In this document: piece by piece, positions 26,308 to 38,720 of the stretch
Numbering within the stretch: position 1 is the stretch's first letter
How the letters are laid out: every line of letters starts with the position of its first letter
Source: Antedon mediterranea
Lineage: Eukaryota; Echinodermata; Crinoidea; Comatulida; Antedonidae
Reading direction: 5' to 3'
Assembly (NCBI RefSeq): GCF_964355755.1
Contig: NC_092670.1
Span: forward strand, 28,137,795 to 28,201,794
Length of the DNA: 64,000 nt
Translations under genes and position numbers: made by a program
The notes under the pieces: model-generated
The model's database searches: none
What the model was told of the DNA's origin: nothing
The model's input: only the letters and a program-made list of their open reading frames with translations

Positions 26308-29300
26308 TTTTGTGTGAATAATTTTTGTCAAAATGCTCAAAATGGTCAAAAACGTTTTTAAATACTATATTAAGCTATTTTGTGTTCTTTGATGTTTTTA
26401 TGTGAAAAGTTTTATCGAAATGCTCAAAATGGTCTAAAACGGTTTCTAATGTGATTTTAAGAACTTTGATGTTTTTATGTTAAAAACTTTTTTAGAAAAT
26501 CACAAAATGGTCTAAAACGTCTCCAAATGCGATTTGAAGCAATTCTAAGCACTTTGGTGTTTTTATGTTAACACGTTTTTTCGAAAATCACAAAATGGTC
26601 TACAACGTCTCTAAATGCGATTTGAAGATATTCTAAGCACTTTGGTGTTTTTATGTTAACAAGTTTTTTCGAAAATCACAAAGTGGTATAAAACGTCTCC
26701 AAATGCGATTTTAAGGTATTCTAAGCACTTTGGTGTTTTTATGTTAACAAGTTTTTTAGAAAATCACAAAATGGTCTAAAACGTCTCCAAATGCGATTTG
26801 AAGCAATTCTAAGCACTTTGGTGTTTTTATGGTAACGAGTTTTTTTGAATATCACAAAATGGTCTAAAATGTCTCCAAATGCGATTTGAAGCTTTTCTAA
26901 GCACTTTGGTGTTTTTATGTTAACAAGTTTTTTCGAAAATCACAAAATGGTCTAAAACGTCTCCAAATGCGATTTGAAGCTATTCTGTACACTTTGCTGT
27001 TTTGTGTGAATAATTTTTGTCGAAATGCTCAAAATGGTCAAAAACGTTTTTAAATACGATATTAAGCTATTTTGTGCTCTTTGATGTTTTTGTGTGAAAA
27101 GTTTTATCGAAATGCTCAAAATGGTCTAAAACGGTTTCTAATGTGATTTTAAGCACTTTGATGTTTTTATGTTAACAACTTTTTTAGAAAATCACAAAAT
27201 GGTCTAAAACGTCTCCAAATGCGATTTGAAGCTTTTCTAAGCACTTTTGTGTTTTTATGTTTACAAGTTTTTTCGAAAATCACAAAATGGTCTAAAACGG
27301 CTCCAAATACGATTTGAAGCTATTCTAAGCACTTTGGTGTTTTTATGTTAACAAGTTTTTTCGAAAATCACAAAATGGTCTAAAACGTCTCCAAATGCGA
27401 TTTGAAGCTATTCTAAGCACTTTGGTGTTTTTATGTTAACAAGTTTTTTCGAAAATCACAAAATGGTGTAAAACGTCTCCAAATGCGATTTGAAGCTATT
27501 CTAAGCAATTTTGTGTTTTTATGTTAACAAGTTTTTTCGAAAATCACAAAATGGTCTAAAACGTCTCCAAATGCGATTTGAAGCTATTCTAAGCACTTTT
27601 GTGTTTTTATGTTAACAAGTTTTTTCGAAAATCACAAAATTGTCTAAAATGTCTCAAAATGCGATTTGAAGCTATTCTTTACACTTTGCTGTTTTGTGTG
27701 AATAATTTTTGTCAAAATGCTCAAAATGGTCAAAAACGTTTTTAAATACTATATTAAGCTATTTTGTGTTCTTTGATGTTTTTGTGTGAAAAGTTTTTTC
27801 GAAATGCTCAAAATGGTCTAAAACGGTTTCTAATGTGATTTTAAGCACTTTGATGTTTTTATGTTAACAACTTTTTTAGAAAATTACAAAATGGTCTAAA
27901 ACGTTTCCAAATGCGATTTGAAGCAATTCTAAGCACTTTGGTGTTTTTATGTTAACAAGTTTTTTCGAAAATCACAAAATGGTCTAAAACGTCTCCAAAT
28001 GCGATTTGAAGCTATTCTGTACACTTTGCTGTTTTGTGTGAATAATTTTTGTTGAAATGCTCAAAATGGTCAAAAACGTTTTTAAATACGATATTAAGCT
28101 ATTTTGTGCTCTTTGATGTTTTTGTGTGAAAAGTTTTATCGAAATGCTCAAAATGGTCTAAAACGGTTTCTAATGTGATTTTAAGCACTTTGGTGTTTTT
28201 ATGTTAACAAGTTTTTTCGAAAATCACAAAATGGTCTAAAATGTCTCCAAATGCGATTTGAAGCTTTTCTAAGCACTTTGGTGTTTTTATGTTAACAAGT
28301 TTTTTCGAAAATCACAAAATGGTCTAAAACGTCTCCAAATGTGATTTGAAGCTATTCTAAACACTTTGGTGTTTTTATGTTAACAAGTTTTTTCGAAAAT
28401 CACAAATTGGTCTAAAACGTCTCCAAATGCGATTTGAAGCTATTTTAAGCACTTTGGTGTTTTTGTGTAACCAAGTTTTTTCGAAAATCACAAAAGGGTC
28501 TAAAATGTCTCAAAATGCGATTTGAAGCTATTCTGTACACTTTGATGTTTTTTTGTTAACAAGTTTTTTCGAAAGTCACAAAATGGTCTAAAAAGTCTCC
28601 AAATGCGATTTGAAGCTATTCTAAGCACTTTGGTGTTTTTATGTTAACAAGTTTTATCGAAAATCACAAAATGGTGTAAAACGTCTCCAAATGCGATTTG
28701 AAGCTATTCTAAGCACTTTGGTGTTTTTATGTTAACAAGTTTTTTCGAAAATCACAAAATGGTGTAAAACGTCTCCAAATGCGATTTTAAGCTATTCTAA
28801 GCAATTTGGTGTTTTTATGTTAACAAGTTTTTTCGAAAATCACAAAATGGTCTAAAACGTCTCCAAATGCGATTTGAAGCTATTCTGTACACTTTGCTGT
28901 TTTGTGAGAATAATTTTTGTCGAAATGCTCAAAATGGTCAAAAACGTTTTTAAATACGATATTAAGCTATTTTGTGCTCTTTGATGTTTTTGTGTGAAAA
29001 GTTTTATCGAAATGCTCAAAATGGTCTAAAACGGTTTCTAATGTGATTTTAAGCACTTTGATGTTTTTATGTTAACAACTTTTTTAGAAAATTACAAAAT
29101 GGTGTAAAACGTCTCCAAATGCGATTTGAAGCTATTCTAAGCAATTTCGTGTTTTTATGTTAACAAGTTTTTTCGAAAATCACAAAATGGTCTAAAACGT
29201 CTCCAAATGCGATTTGAAGCTATTCTAAGCACTTTTGTGTTTTTATGTTAACAAGTTTTTTCGAAAATCACAAAATGGTCTAAAATGTCTCCAAATGCGA

Positions 29301-29526
29301 TTTTAAGGTATTCTAAGCACTTTGGTGTTTTTATGTTAACAAGTTTTTTCGAAAATCACAAAATGGTCTAAAACGTCTACAAATGCGATTTGAAGCTCTT
29401 CTAAGCACTTTGGTGTTTTTATGTTAACAAGTTTTTTCGAAAATCACAAAATGGTATAAAACGTCTCCAAATGCGATTTGAAGATTTTCTAAGCACTTTG
29501 GTGTTTTTATGTTTACAAGTTTTTTC
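22960..29526 (+). repeat. Tandem pair of 3284-bp higher-order units
   Basis: Two adjacent copies meet near 26243. GATTTGAAGCTATTCTTTAC-type sequence occurs at about 24377 and 27661 (spacing 3284), and other markers (ATGTTTTTATGTGAAAAG, TCTACAACGTC) repeat at 3283-3284. The period equals five BCD trimers plus twenty-three A monomers, and five TTTGCTGTTTT B-markers are present per unit. One copy lacks a single base near 23884 (GATGTTTTTTGTTAAC). A single-copy relative is at about 9680-12960. Confidence 0.85.
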
Positions 29527-32500
29527 GAAAATCACAAAATGGTCTAAAACGTCTCCAAATGCGATTTGAAGCTATTCTGTACACTTTGCTGTTTTGTGTG
29601 AATAATTTTGTCAAAATGCTCAAAATGGTCAAAAACGTTTTTAAAAACTATATTAAGCTATTTTGTGTTCTTTGATGTTTTTGTGTGAAAAGTTTTATCG
29701 AAATGCTCAAAATGGTCTAAAACGGTTTCTAATGAAATGATTTTAAGAACTTTGATGTTTTTATGTTAACAACTTTTTTAGAAAATCACAAAATGGTCTA
29801 AAACGTCTCCAAATGCGATTTGAAGCAATTCTAAGCACTTTGGTGTTTTTATGTTAACAAGTTTTTTCGAAAATCACAAAATGGTATAAAACGTCTCCAA
29901 ATGCGATTTTAAGGTATTCTAAGCACTTTGGTGATTTTATGTTAACAAGTTTTTTCGAAAATCACAAAATGGTCTAAAACGTCTACAAATGCGATTTGAA
30001 GCTATTCTAAGCACTTTGGTGTTTTTATGTTAACAAGTTTTTTCGAAAATCACAAAATGGTATAAAACGTCTCCAAATGCGATTTTAAGCTATTCTAAGC
30101 AATTTGGTGTTTTTATGTTAACAAGTTTTTTCGAAAATCACAAAATGGTCGAAAATGTCACAAAATGCGATTTGAAGCTATTCTAAGCACTTTGGTGTTA
30201 TTATGTTAACAAGTTTTTTCGAAAATCACAAATTGGTCTAAAACGTCTCCAAATGCGATTTGAAGCTATTTTAAGCACTTTGGTGTTTTTGTGTAACCAA
30301 GTTTTTTCGAAAATCACAAAAGGGTCTAAAATGTCTCAAAATGCGATTTGAAGCTATTCTGTACACTTTGATGTTTTTTTGTTAACAAGTTTTTTCGAAA
30401 GTCACAAAATGGTCTAAAACGTCTCCAAATGCGATTTGAAGCTATTCTAAGCACTTTGGTGTTTTTATGTTAACAAGTTTTTTCGAAAATCACAAAATGG
30501 TGTAAAACGTCTCCAAATGCGATTTGAAGCTATTCTAAGCACTTTGGTGTTTTTATGTTAACAAGTTTTTTCGAAAATCACAAAATGGTGTAAAACTTCT
30601 CCAAATACGATTTTAAGCTATTCTAAGCAATTTGGTGTTTTTATGTTAACAAGTTTTTTCGAAAATCACAAAATGGTCTAAAACGTCTCCAAATGCGATT
30701 TGAAGCTATTCTGTACACTTTGCTGTTTTGTGTGAATAATTTTTGTTGAAATGCTCAAAATGGTCAAAAACGTTTTTAAATACTATATTAAGCTATTTTG
30801 TGTTCTTTGATGTTTTTGTGTGAAAAGTTTTATCGAAATGCTCAAAATGGTCTAAAACAGTTTCTAATGTGATTTTAAGCACTTTGATGTTTTTATGTTA
30901 ACAACTTTTTTAGAAAATCACAAAATGGTCTAAAACGTCTCCAAATGCGATTTGAAGCAATTCTAAGCACTTTGGTGCTTTTATGTTAACAAGTTTTTTC
31001 GAAAATCACAAAATGGTATAAAACGTCTCCAAATGCGATTTGAAGCAATTCTAAGCACTTTGGTGTTTTTATGTTAACAAGTTTTTTCGAAAATCACAAA
31101 ATGGTATAAAACGTCTCCAAATGCGATTTTAAGGTATTCTAAGCACTTTGGTGTTTTTATGTTAACAAGTTTTTTCGAAAATCACAAAATGGTCTAAAAC
31201 GTCTCCAAATGCGATTTGAAGCTATTCTGTACACTTTGCTGTTTTGTGTGAATAATTTTTGTCGAAATGCTCAAAATGGTCAAAAACGTTTTTAAATACG
31301 ATATTAAGCTATTTTGTGCTCTTTGATGTTTTTGTGTGAAAAGTTTTATCGAAATGCTCAAAATGGTCTAAAACGGTTTCTAATGTGATTTTAAGCACTT
31401 TGATGTTTTTATGTTAACAACTTTTTTAGAAAATCACAAAATGGTCTAAAACGTCTCCAAATGCGATTTGAAGCAATTCTAAGCACTTTGGTGTTTTTAT
31501 GGTAACGAGTTTTTTTGAATATCACAAAATGGTCTAAAACGTCTCCAAATGCGATTTGAAGCTATTCTAAGCACTTTGGTGTTTTTATGTTAACAAGTTT
31601 TTTCGAAAATCACAAAATGGTGTAAAACGTCTCCAAATGCGATTTGAAGCTATTCTAAGCACTTTGGTGTTATTATGTTAACAAGTTTTTTCGAAAATCA
31701 CAAATTGGTCTAAAACGTCTCCAAATGCGATTTGAAGCTATTTTAAGCACTTTGGTGTTTTTGTGTAACCAAGTTTTTTCGAAAATCACAAAAGGGTCTA
31801 AAATGTCTCAAAATGCGATTTGAAGCTTTTCTGTACACTTTGATGTTTTTTTGTTAACATGTCTCAAAATGCGATTTGAAGCTATTCTGTACACTTTGAT
31901 GTTTTTTTGTTAACAAGTTTTTTCGAAAGTCACAAAATGGTCTAAAACGTCTCCAAATGCGATTTGAAGCTATTCTAAGCACTTTGGTGTTTTTATGTTA
32001 ACAAGTTTTTTCGAAAATCACAAAATGGTGTAAAACGTCTCCAAATGCGATTTGAAGCTATTCTAAGCACTTTGGTGTTTTTATGTTAACAAGTTTTTTC
32101 GAAAATCACAAAATGGTGTAAAACTTCTCCAAATACGATTTTAAGCTATTCTAAGCAATTTGGTGTTTTTATGTTAACAAGTTTTTTCGAAAATCACAAA
32201 ATGGTCTAAAACGTCTCCAAATGCGATTTGAAGCTATTCTGTACACTTTGCTGTTTTGTGTGAATAATTTTTGTCAAAATGCTCAAAATGGTCAAAAACG
32301 TTTTTAAATACTATATTAAGCTATTTTGTGTTCTTTGATGTTTTTGTGTGAAAAGTTTTATCGAAATGCTCAAAATGGTCTAAAACGGTTTCTAATGAAA
32401 TGATTTTAAGAACTTTGATGTTTTTATGTTAACAACTTTTTTAGAAAATCACAAAATGGTCTAAAACGTCTCCAAATGCGATTTGAAGCAATTCTAAGCA

Positions 32501-34310
32501 CTTTGGTGTTTTTATGTTAACAAGTTTTTTCGAAAATCACAAAATGGTATAAAACGTCTCCAAATGCGATTTTAAGGTATTCTAAGCACTTTGGTGTTTT
32601 TATGTTAACAAGTTTTTTCGAAAATCACAAAATGGTCTAAAACGTCTACAAATGCGATTTGAAGCTATTGTAAGCACTTTGGTGTTTTTATGTTAACAAG
32701 TTTTTTCGAAAATCACAAAATGGTCTAAAACGTCTCCAAATGCGATTTGAAGCTATTCTGTACACTTTGCTGTTTTGTGTGAATAATTTTTGTCGAAATG
32801 CTCAAAGTGGTCAAAAACGTTTTTAAATACGATATTAAGCTATTTTGTGCTCTTTGATGTTTTTGTGTGAAAAGTTTTATCGAAATGCTCAAAATGGTCT
32901 AAAACGGTTTCTAATGTGATTTTAAGCACTTTGATGTTTTTATGTTAACAACTTTTTTAGAAAATCACAAAATGGTCTAAAACGTCTCCAAATGCGATTT
33001 GAAGTAATTCTAAGCACTTTGGTGTTTTTATGGTAACGAGTTTTTTTGAATATCACAAAATGGTCTAAAATTTCTCCAAATGCGATTTGAAGCTTTTCTA
33101 AGCACTTTAGTGTTTTTATGGTAACGAGTTATTTCGAAAATCACAAAATGGTCTAAAACGTCTCCAAATGCGATTTGAAGCTATTCTGTACACTTTGCTG
33201 TTTTGTGTGAATATTTTTTGTCAAAATGCTCAAAATGGTCAAAAACGTTTTTTAATACTATATTAAGCTATTTTGTGCTCTTTGATGTTTTTGTGTGAAA
33301 AGTTTTATCGAAATGCTCAAAATGGTCTAAAACGGTTTCTAATGTGATTTTAAGCACTTTGATGTTTTTATGTTAACAACTTTTTTAGAAAATTACAAAA
33401 TGGTGTAAAACGTCTCCAAATGCGATTTGAAGCTATTCTAAGCACTTTGGTGTTTTTATGGTAACGAGTTTTTTTGAATATCACAAAATGGTCTAAAATG
33501 TCTCCAAATGCGATTTGAAGCTTTTCTAAGCACTTTGGTGTTTTTATGTTAACAAGTTTTTTCGAAAATCACAAAATGGTCTAAAACGTCTCCAAATGTG
33601 ATTTGAAGCTATTCTAAACACTTTGGTGTTTTTATGTTAACAAGTTTTTTCGAAAATCACAAATTGGTCTAAAACGTCTCCAAATGCGATTTGAAGCTAT
33701 TTTAAGCACTTTGGTGTTTTTGTGTAACCAAGTTTTTTCGAAAATCACAAAAGGGTCTAAAATGTCTCAAAATGCGATTTGAAGCTATTCTGTACACTTT
33801 GATGTTTTTTTTGTTAACAAGTTTTTTCGAAAGTCACAAAATGGTCTAAAACGTCTCCAAATGCGATTTGAAGCTATTCTAAGCACTTTGGTGTTTTTAT
33901 GTTAACAAGTTTTTTCGAAAATCACAAAATGGTGTAAAACGTCTCAAAATGCGATTTTAAGCTATTCTAAGCAATTTGGTGTTTTTATGTTAACAAGTTT
34001 TTTCGAAAATCACAAAATGGTGTAAAACGTCTCCAAATGCGATTTTAAGCTATTCTAAGCAATTGGGTGTTTTTATGTTAACAAGTTTTTTCGAAAATCA
34101 CAAAATGGTCTAAAACGTCTCCAAATGCGATTTGAAGCTATTCTGTACACTTTGCTGTTTTGTGAAAATAATTTTTGTCGAAATGCTCAAAATGGTCAAA
34201 AACGTTTTTAAATACGATATTAAGCTATTTTGTGCTCTTTGATGTTTTTGTGTGAAAAGTTTTATCGAAATGCTCAAAATGGTCTAAAACGGTTTCTAAT
34301 GTGATTTTAA
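26240..34310 (+). repeat. Block R: 8.1-kb super-repeat matching 9680-18700
   Basis: This block aligns with 9680-18700 at offset 16560 up to about 14.7/31.3 kb and then at 15616, the change being the 944-bp duplication in the left copy. Shared rarities include GAATAATTTTGTCAAAATG (13043 and 29603), AATGAAATGATTTT (13174 and 29734), an aberrant junction GTTAACATGTCTC (16237 and 31853) and GTGAATATTTTTTGTC (17590 and 33206). Identity ends near 34310, where TTTGGTG gives way to TTTGATG. Confidence 0.85.
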
Positions 34311-34849
34311 GCACTTTGATGTTTTTATGTTAACAACTTTTTTAGAAAATTACAAAATGGTGTAAAACGTCTCCAAATGCGATTTGAAGCTATTCTAAGC
34401 AATTTGGTGTTTTTATGTTAACAAGTTTTTTCGAAAATCACAAAATGGTCTAAAACGTCTCCAAATGCGATTTGAAGCTATTCTAAGCACTTTTGTGTTT
34501 TTATGTTAACAAGTTTTTTCGAAAATCACAAAATGGTCTAAAATGTCTCCAAATGCGATTTTAAGGTATTCTAAGCCCTTTGGTGTTTTTATGTTAACAA
34601 GTTTTTTCGAAAATCACAAAATGGTCGAAACGTCTACAAATGCGATTTGAAGCTATTCTAAGCACTTTGGTGTTTTTATGTTAACAAGTTTTTTCGAAAA
34701 TCACAAAATGGTATAAAACGTCTCCAAATGCGATTTGAAGATTTTCTAAGCACTTTGGTGTTTTTATGTTTACAAGTTTTTTCGAAAATCACAAAATGGT
34801 CTAAAACGTCTCCAAATGCGATTTTAAGGTATTCTAAGCACTTTGGTGT

Positions 34850-36739
34850 TTTTATGTTAACAAGTTTTTTCGAAAATCACAAAATGGTCTAAAACGTCTA
34901 CAAATGCGATTTGAAGCTATTCTAAGCAATTTGGTGTTTTTATGTTAACAAGTTTTTTCGAAAATCACAAAATGGTCGAAAATGTCACAAAATGCGATTT
35001 TAAGCTATTCTAAGCACTTTGTTGTTTTTATGTTAACAAGTTTTTTTCGAAAATCACAAAATGGTCTAAAACGTCTCCAAATGCGATTTGAAGCTATTCT
35101 GTACACTTTGCTGTTTTGTGTGAATAATTTTTGTCGAAATGCTCAAAATGGTCAAAAACGTTTTTAAATACGATATTAAGCTATTTTGTGCTCTTTGATG
35201 TTTTTGTGTGAAAAGTTTTATCGAAATGCTCAAAATGGTCTAAAACGGTTTCTAATGTGATTTTAAGCACTTTGGTGTTTTTATGTTAACAAGTTTTTTC
35301 GAAAATCACAAATTGGTCTAAAACGTCTCCAAATGCGATTTGAAGCTATTTTAAGCACTTTGGTGTTTTTGTGTAACCAAGTTTTTTCGAAAATCACAAA
35401 AGGGTCTAAAATGTCTCAAAATGCGATTTGAAGCTATTCTGTACACTTTGATGTTTTTTTGTTAACAAGTTTTTTCGAAAGTCACAAAATGGTCTAAAAC
35501 GTCTCCAAATGCGATTTGAAGCTATTCTAAGCACTTTGCTGTTTTGTGTGAATAATTTTTGTCGAAATGCTCAAAATGGTCAAAAACGTTTTTAAATACG
35601 ATATTAAGCTATTTTGTGCTCTTTGATGTTTTTGTGTGAAAAGTTTTATCGAAATGCTCAAAATGGTCTAAAACGGTTTCTAATGTGATTTTAAGCACTT
35701 TGATGTTTTTATGTTAACAACTTTTTTAGAAAATCACAAAATGGTCTAAAACGTCTCCAAATGCGATTTGAAGCAATTCTAAGCACTTTGGTGTTTTTAT
35801 GTTTACAAGTTTTTTCGAAAATCACAAAATGGTCTAAAACGTCTACAAATGCGATTTGAAGCTATTCTAAGCAATTTGGTGTTTTTATGTTAACAAGTTT
35901 TTTCGAAAATCACAAAATGGTCGAAAATGTCACAAAATGCGATTTTAAGCTATTCTAAGCACTTTGTTGTTTTTATGTTAACAAGTTTTTTTCGAAAATC
36001 ACAAAATGGTCTAAAACGTCTCCAAATGCGATTTGAAGCTATTCTGTACACTTTGCTGTTTTGTGTGAATAATTTTTGTCGAAATGCTCAAAATGGTCAA
36101 AAACGTTTTTAAATACGATATTAAGCTATTTTGTGCTCTTTGATGTTTTTGTGTGAAAAGTTTTATCGAAATGCTCAAAATGGTCTAAAACGGTTTCTAA
36201 TGTGATTTTAAGCACTTTGGTGTTTTTATGTTAACAAGTTTTTTCGAAAATCACAAATTGGTCTAAAACGTCTCCAAATGCGATTTGAAGCTATTTTAAG
36301 CACTTTGGTGTTTTTGTGTAACCAAGTTTTTTCGAAAATCACAAAAGGGTCTAAAATGTCTCAAAATGCGATTTGAAGCTATTCTGTACACTTTGATGTT
36401 TTTTTGTTAACAAGTTTTTTCGAAAGTCACAAAATGGTCTAAAACGTCTCCAAATGCGATTTGAAGCTATTCTAAGCACTTTGCTGTTTTGTGTGAATAA
36501 TTTTTGTCGAAATGCTCAAAATGGTCAAAAACGTTTTTAAATACGATATTAAGCTATTTTGTGCTCTTTGATGTTTTTGTGTGAAAAGTTTTATCGAAAT
36601 GCTCAAAATGGTCTAAAACGGTTTCTAATGTGATTTTAAGCACTTTGATGTTTTTATGTTAACAACTTTTTTAGAAAATCACAAAATGGTCTAAAACGTC
36701 TCCAAATGCGATTTGAAGCAATTCTAAGCACTTTGGTGT
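34850..36739 (+). repeat. Tandem duplication with 945-bp period
   Basis: GTCGAAAATGTCACAAAATG occurs in identical surroundings 945 bp apart (the following AATGCGATTTTAAGC is at about 34991 and 35936). The shared unit has a private TTGTTGTTTTTATG and a T7 run (AAGTTTTTTTCG). The period is two BCD trimers plus five A monomers plus one base. A related pair with a 921-bp spacing lies at about 55370 and 56290. The identical short frames in these copies come from the duplication and are not genes. Confidence 0.8.
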
Positions 36740-36839
36740 TTTTATGGTAACGAGTTTTTTTGAATATCACAAAATGGTCTAAAATGTCTCCAAATGCGAT
36801 TTGAAGCTTTTCTAAGCACTTTGGTGTTTTTATGTTAAC

Positions 36840-38720
36840 AAGTTTTTTCGAAAATCACAAAATGGTCTAAAACGTCTCCAAATGCGATTTGAAGCTATTC
36901 TGTACACTTTGCTGTTTTGTGTGAATAATTTTTGTCGAAATGCTCAAAATGGTCAAAAACGTTTTTAAATACGATATTAAGCTATTTTGTGCTCTTTGAT
37001 GTTTTTGTGTGAAAAGTTTTATCGAAATGCTCAAAATGGTCTAAAACGGTTTCTAATGTGATTTTAAGCACTTTGATGTTTTTATGTTAACAACTTTTTT
37101 AGAAAATCACAAAATGGTCTAAAACGTCTCCAAATGCGATTTGAAGCAATTCTAAGCACTTTGGTGTTTTTATGGTAACGAGTTTTTTTGAATATCACAA
37201 AATGGTCTAAAATGTCTCCAAATGCGATTTGAAGCTTTTCTAAGCACTTTGGTGTTTTTATGGTAGCGAGTTATTTCGAAAATCACAAAATGGTCTAAAA
37301 CGTCTCCAAATGCGATTTGAAGCTATTCTAAGCACTTTTGTGTTTTTATGCTAACAAGTTTTTTCGAAAATCACAAAATTGTCTAAAATGTCTCCAAATG
37401 CGATTTTAAGGTATTCTAAGCACTTTGGTGTTTTTATGTTAACAAGTTTTTTCGAAAATCACAAAATGGTATAAAACGTCTCCAAATGCGATTTGAAGAT
37501 TTTCTAAGGACTTTGGTGATTTTATGTTTACAAGTTTTTTCGAAAATCACAAAATGGTCTAAAACGTCTCCAAATGCGATTTGAAGCTATTCTGTACACT
37601 TTGCTGTTTTGTGTGAATAATTTTTGTCGAAATGCTCAAAATGGTCAAAAACGTTTTTAAATACGATATTAAGCTATTTTGTGCTCTTTGATGTTTTTGT
37701 GTGAAAAGTTTTATCGAAATGCTCAAAATGGTCTAAAACGGTTTCTATTGTGATTTTAAGCACTTTGATGTTTTTATGGTAACGAGTTTTTTTGAATATC
37801 ACAAAATGGTCTAAAATGTCTCCAAATGCGATTTGAAGCTTTTCTAAGCACTTTGGTGTTTTTATGTTAACAAGTTTTTTCGAAAATCACAAAATGGTCT
37901 AAAACGTCTCCAAATGCGATTTGAAGCTATTCTGTACACTTTGCTGTTTTGTGTGAATAATTTTTGTCGAAATGCTCAAAATGGTCAAAAACGTTTTTAA
38001 ATACGATATTAAGCTATTTTGTGCTCTTTGATGTTTTTGTGTGAAAAGTTTTATCGAAATGCTCAAAATGGTCTAAAACGGTTTCTAATGTGATTTTAAG
38101 CACTTTGATGTTTTTATGTTAACAACTTTTTTAGAAAATCACAAAATGGTCTAAAACGTCTCCAAATGCGATTTGAAGCAATTCTAAGCACTTTGGTGTT
38201 TTTATGGTAACGAGTTTTTTTGAATATCACAAAATGGTCTAAAATGTCTCCAAATGCGATTTGAAGCTTTTCTAAGCACTTTGGTGTTTTTATGGTAGCG
38301 AGTTATTTCGAAAATCACAAAATGGTCTAAAACGTCTCCAAATGCGATTTGAAGCTATTCTAAGCACTTTTGTGTTTTTATGCTAACAAGTTTTTTCGAA
38401 AATCACAAAATTGTCTAAAATGTCTCCAAATGCGATTTTAAGGTATTCTAAGCACTTTGGTGTTTTTATGTTAACAAGTTTTTTCGAAAATCACAAAATG
38501 GTCTAAAAAGTCTACAAATGCGATTTGAAGCTATTCTAAGCACTTTGGTGTTTTTATGTTAACAAGTTTTTTCGAAAATCACAAAATGGTATAAAACGTC
38601 TCCAAATGCGATTTGAAGATTTTCTAAGGACTTTGGTGATTTTATGTTTACAAGTTTTTTCGAAAATCACAAAATGGTCTAAAACGTCTCCAAATGCGAT
38701 TTGAAGCTATTCTGTACACT
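36840..38720 (+). repeat. Partial duplication with 1032-bp spacing
   Basis: The rare variant TGGTAGCGAGTTATTTCG is at 37261 and 38293, 1032 bp apart, as are ATGCTAACAAG and the GGACTTTGGTGATTTTATG variant nearby (with one extra monomer in the right copy). The spacing equals two BCD trimers plus six A monomers. The right copy ends in an abrupt B-to-A switch near 38730 (TTTGCTGTTTTTATG). Confidence 0.7.

Noticed and set aside
34982-36112. Two identical 61-codon plus-strand frames as duplicated small genes
   Set aside because: They read through satellite monomers and are identical only because the 945-bp unit is duplicated. The same frame recurs at 55372 and 56293 in the same variant. No domain or gene signals.
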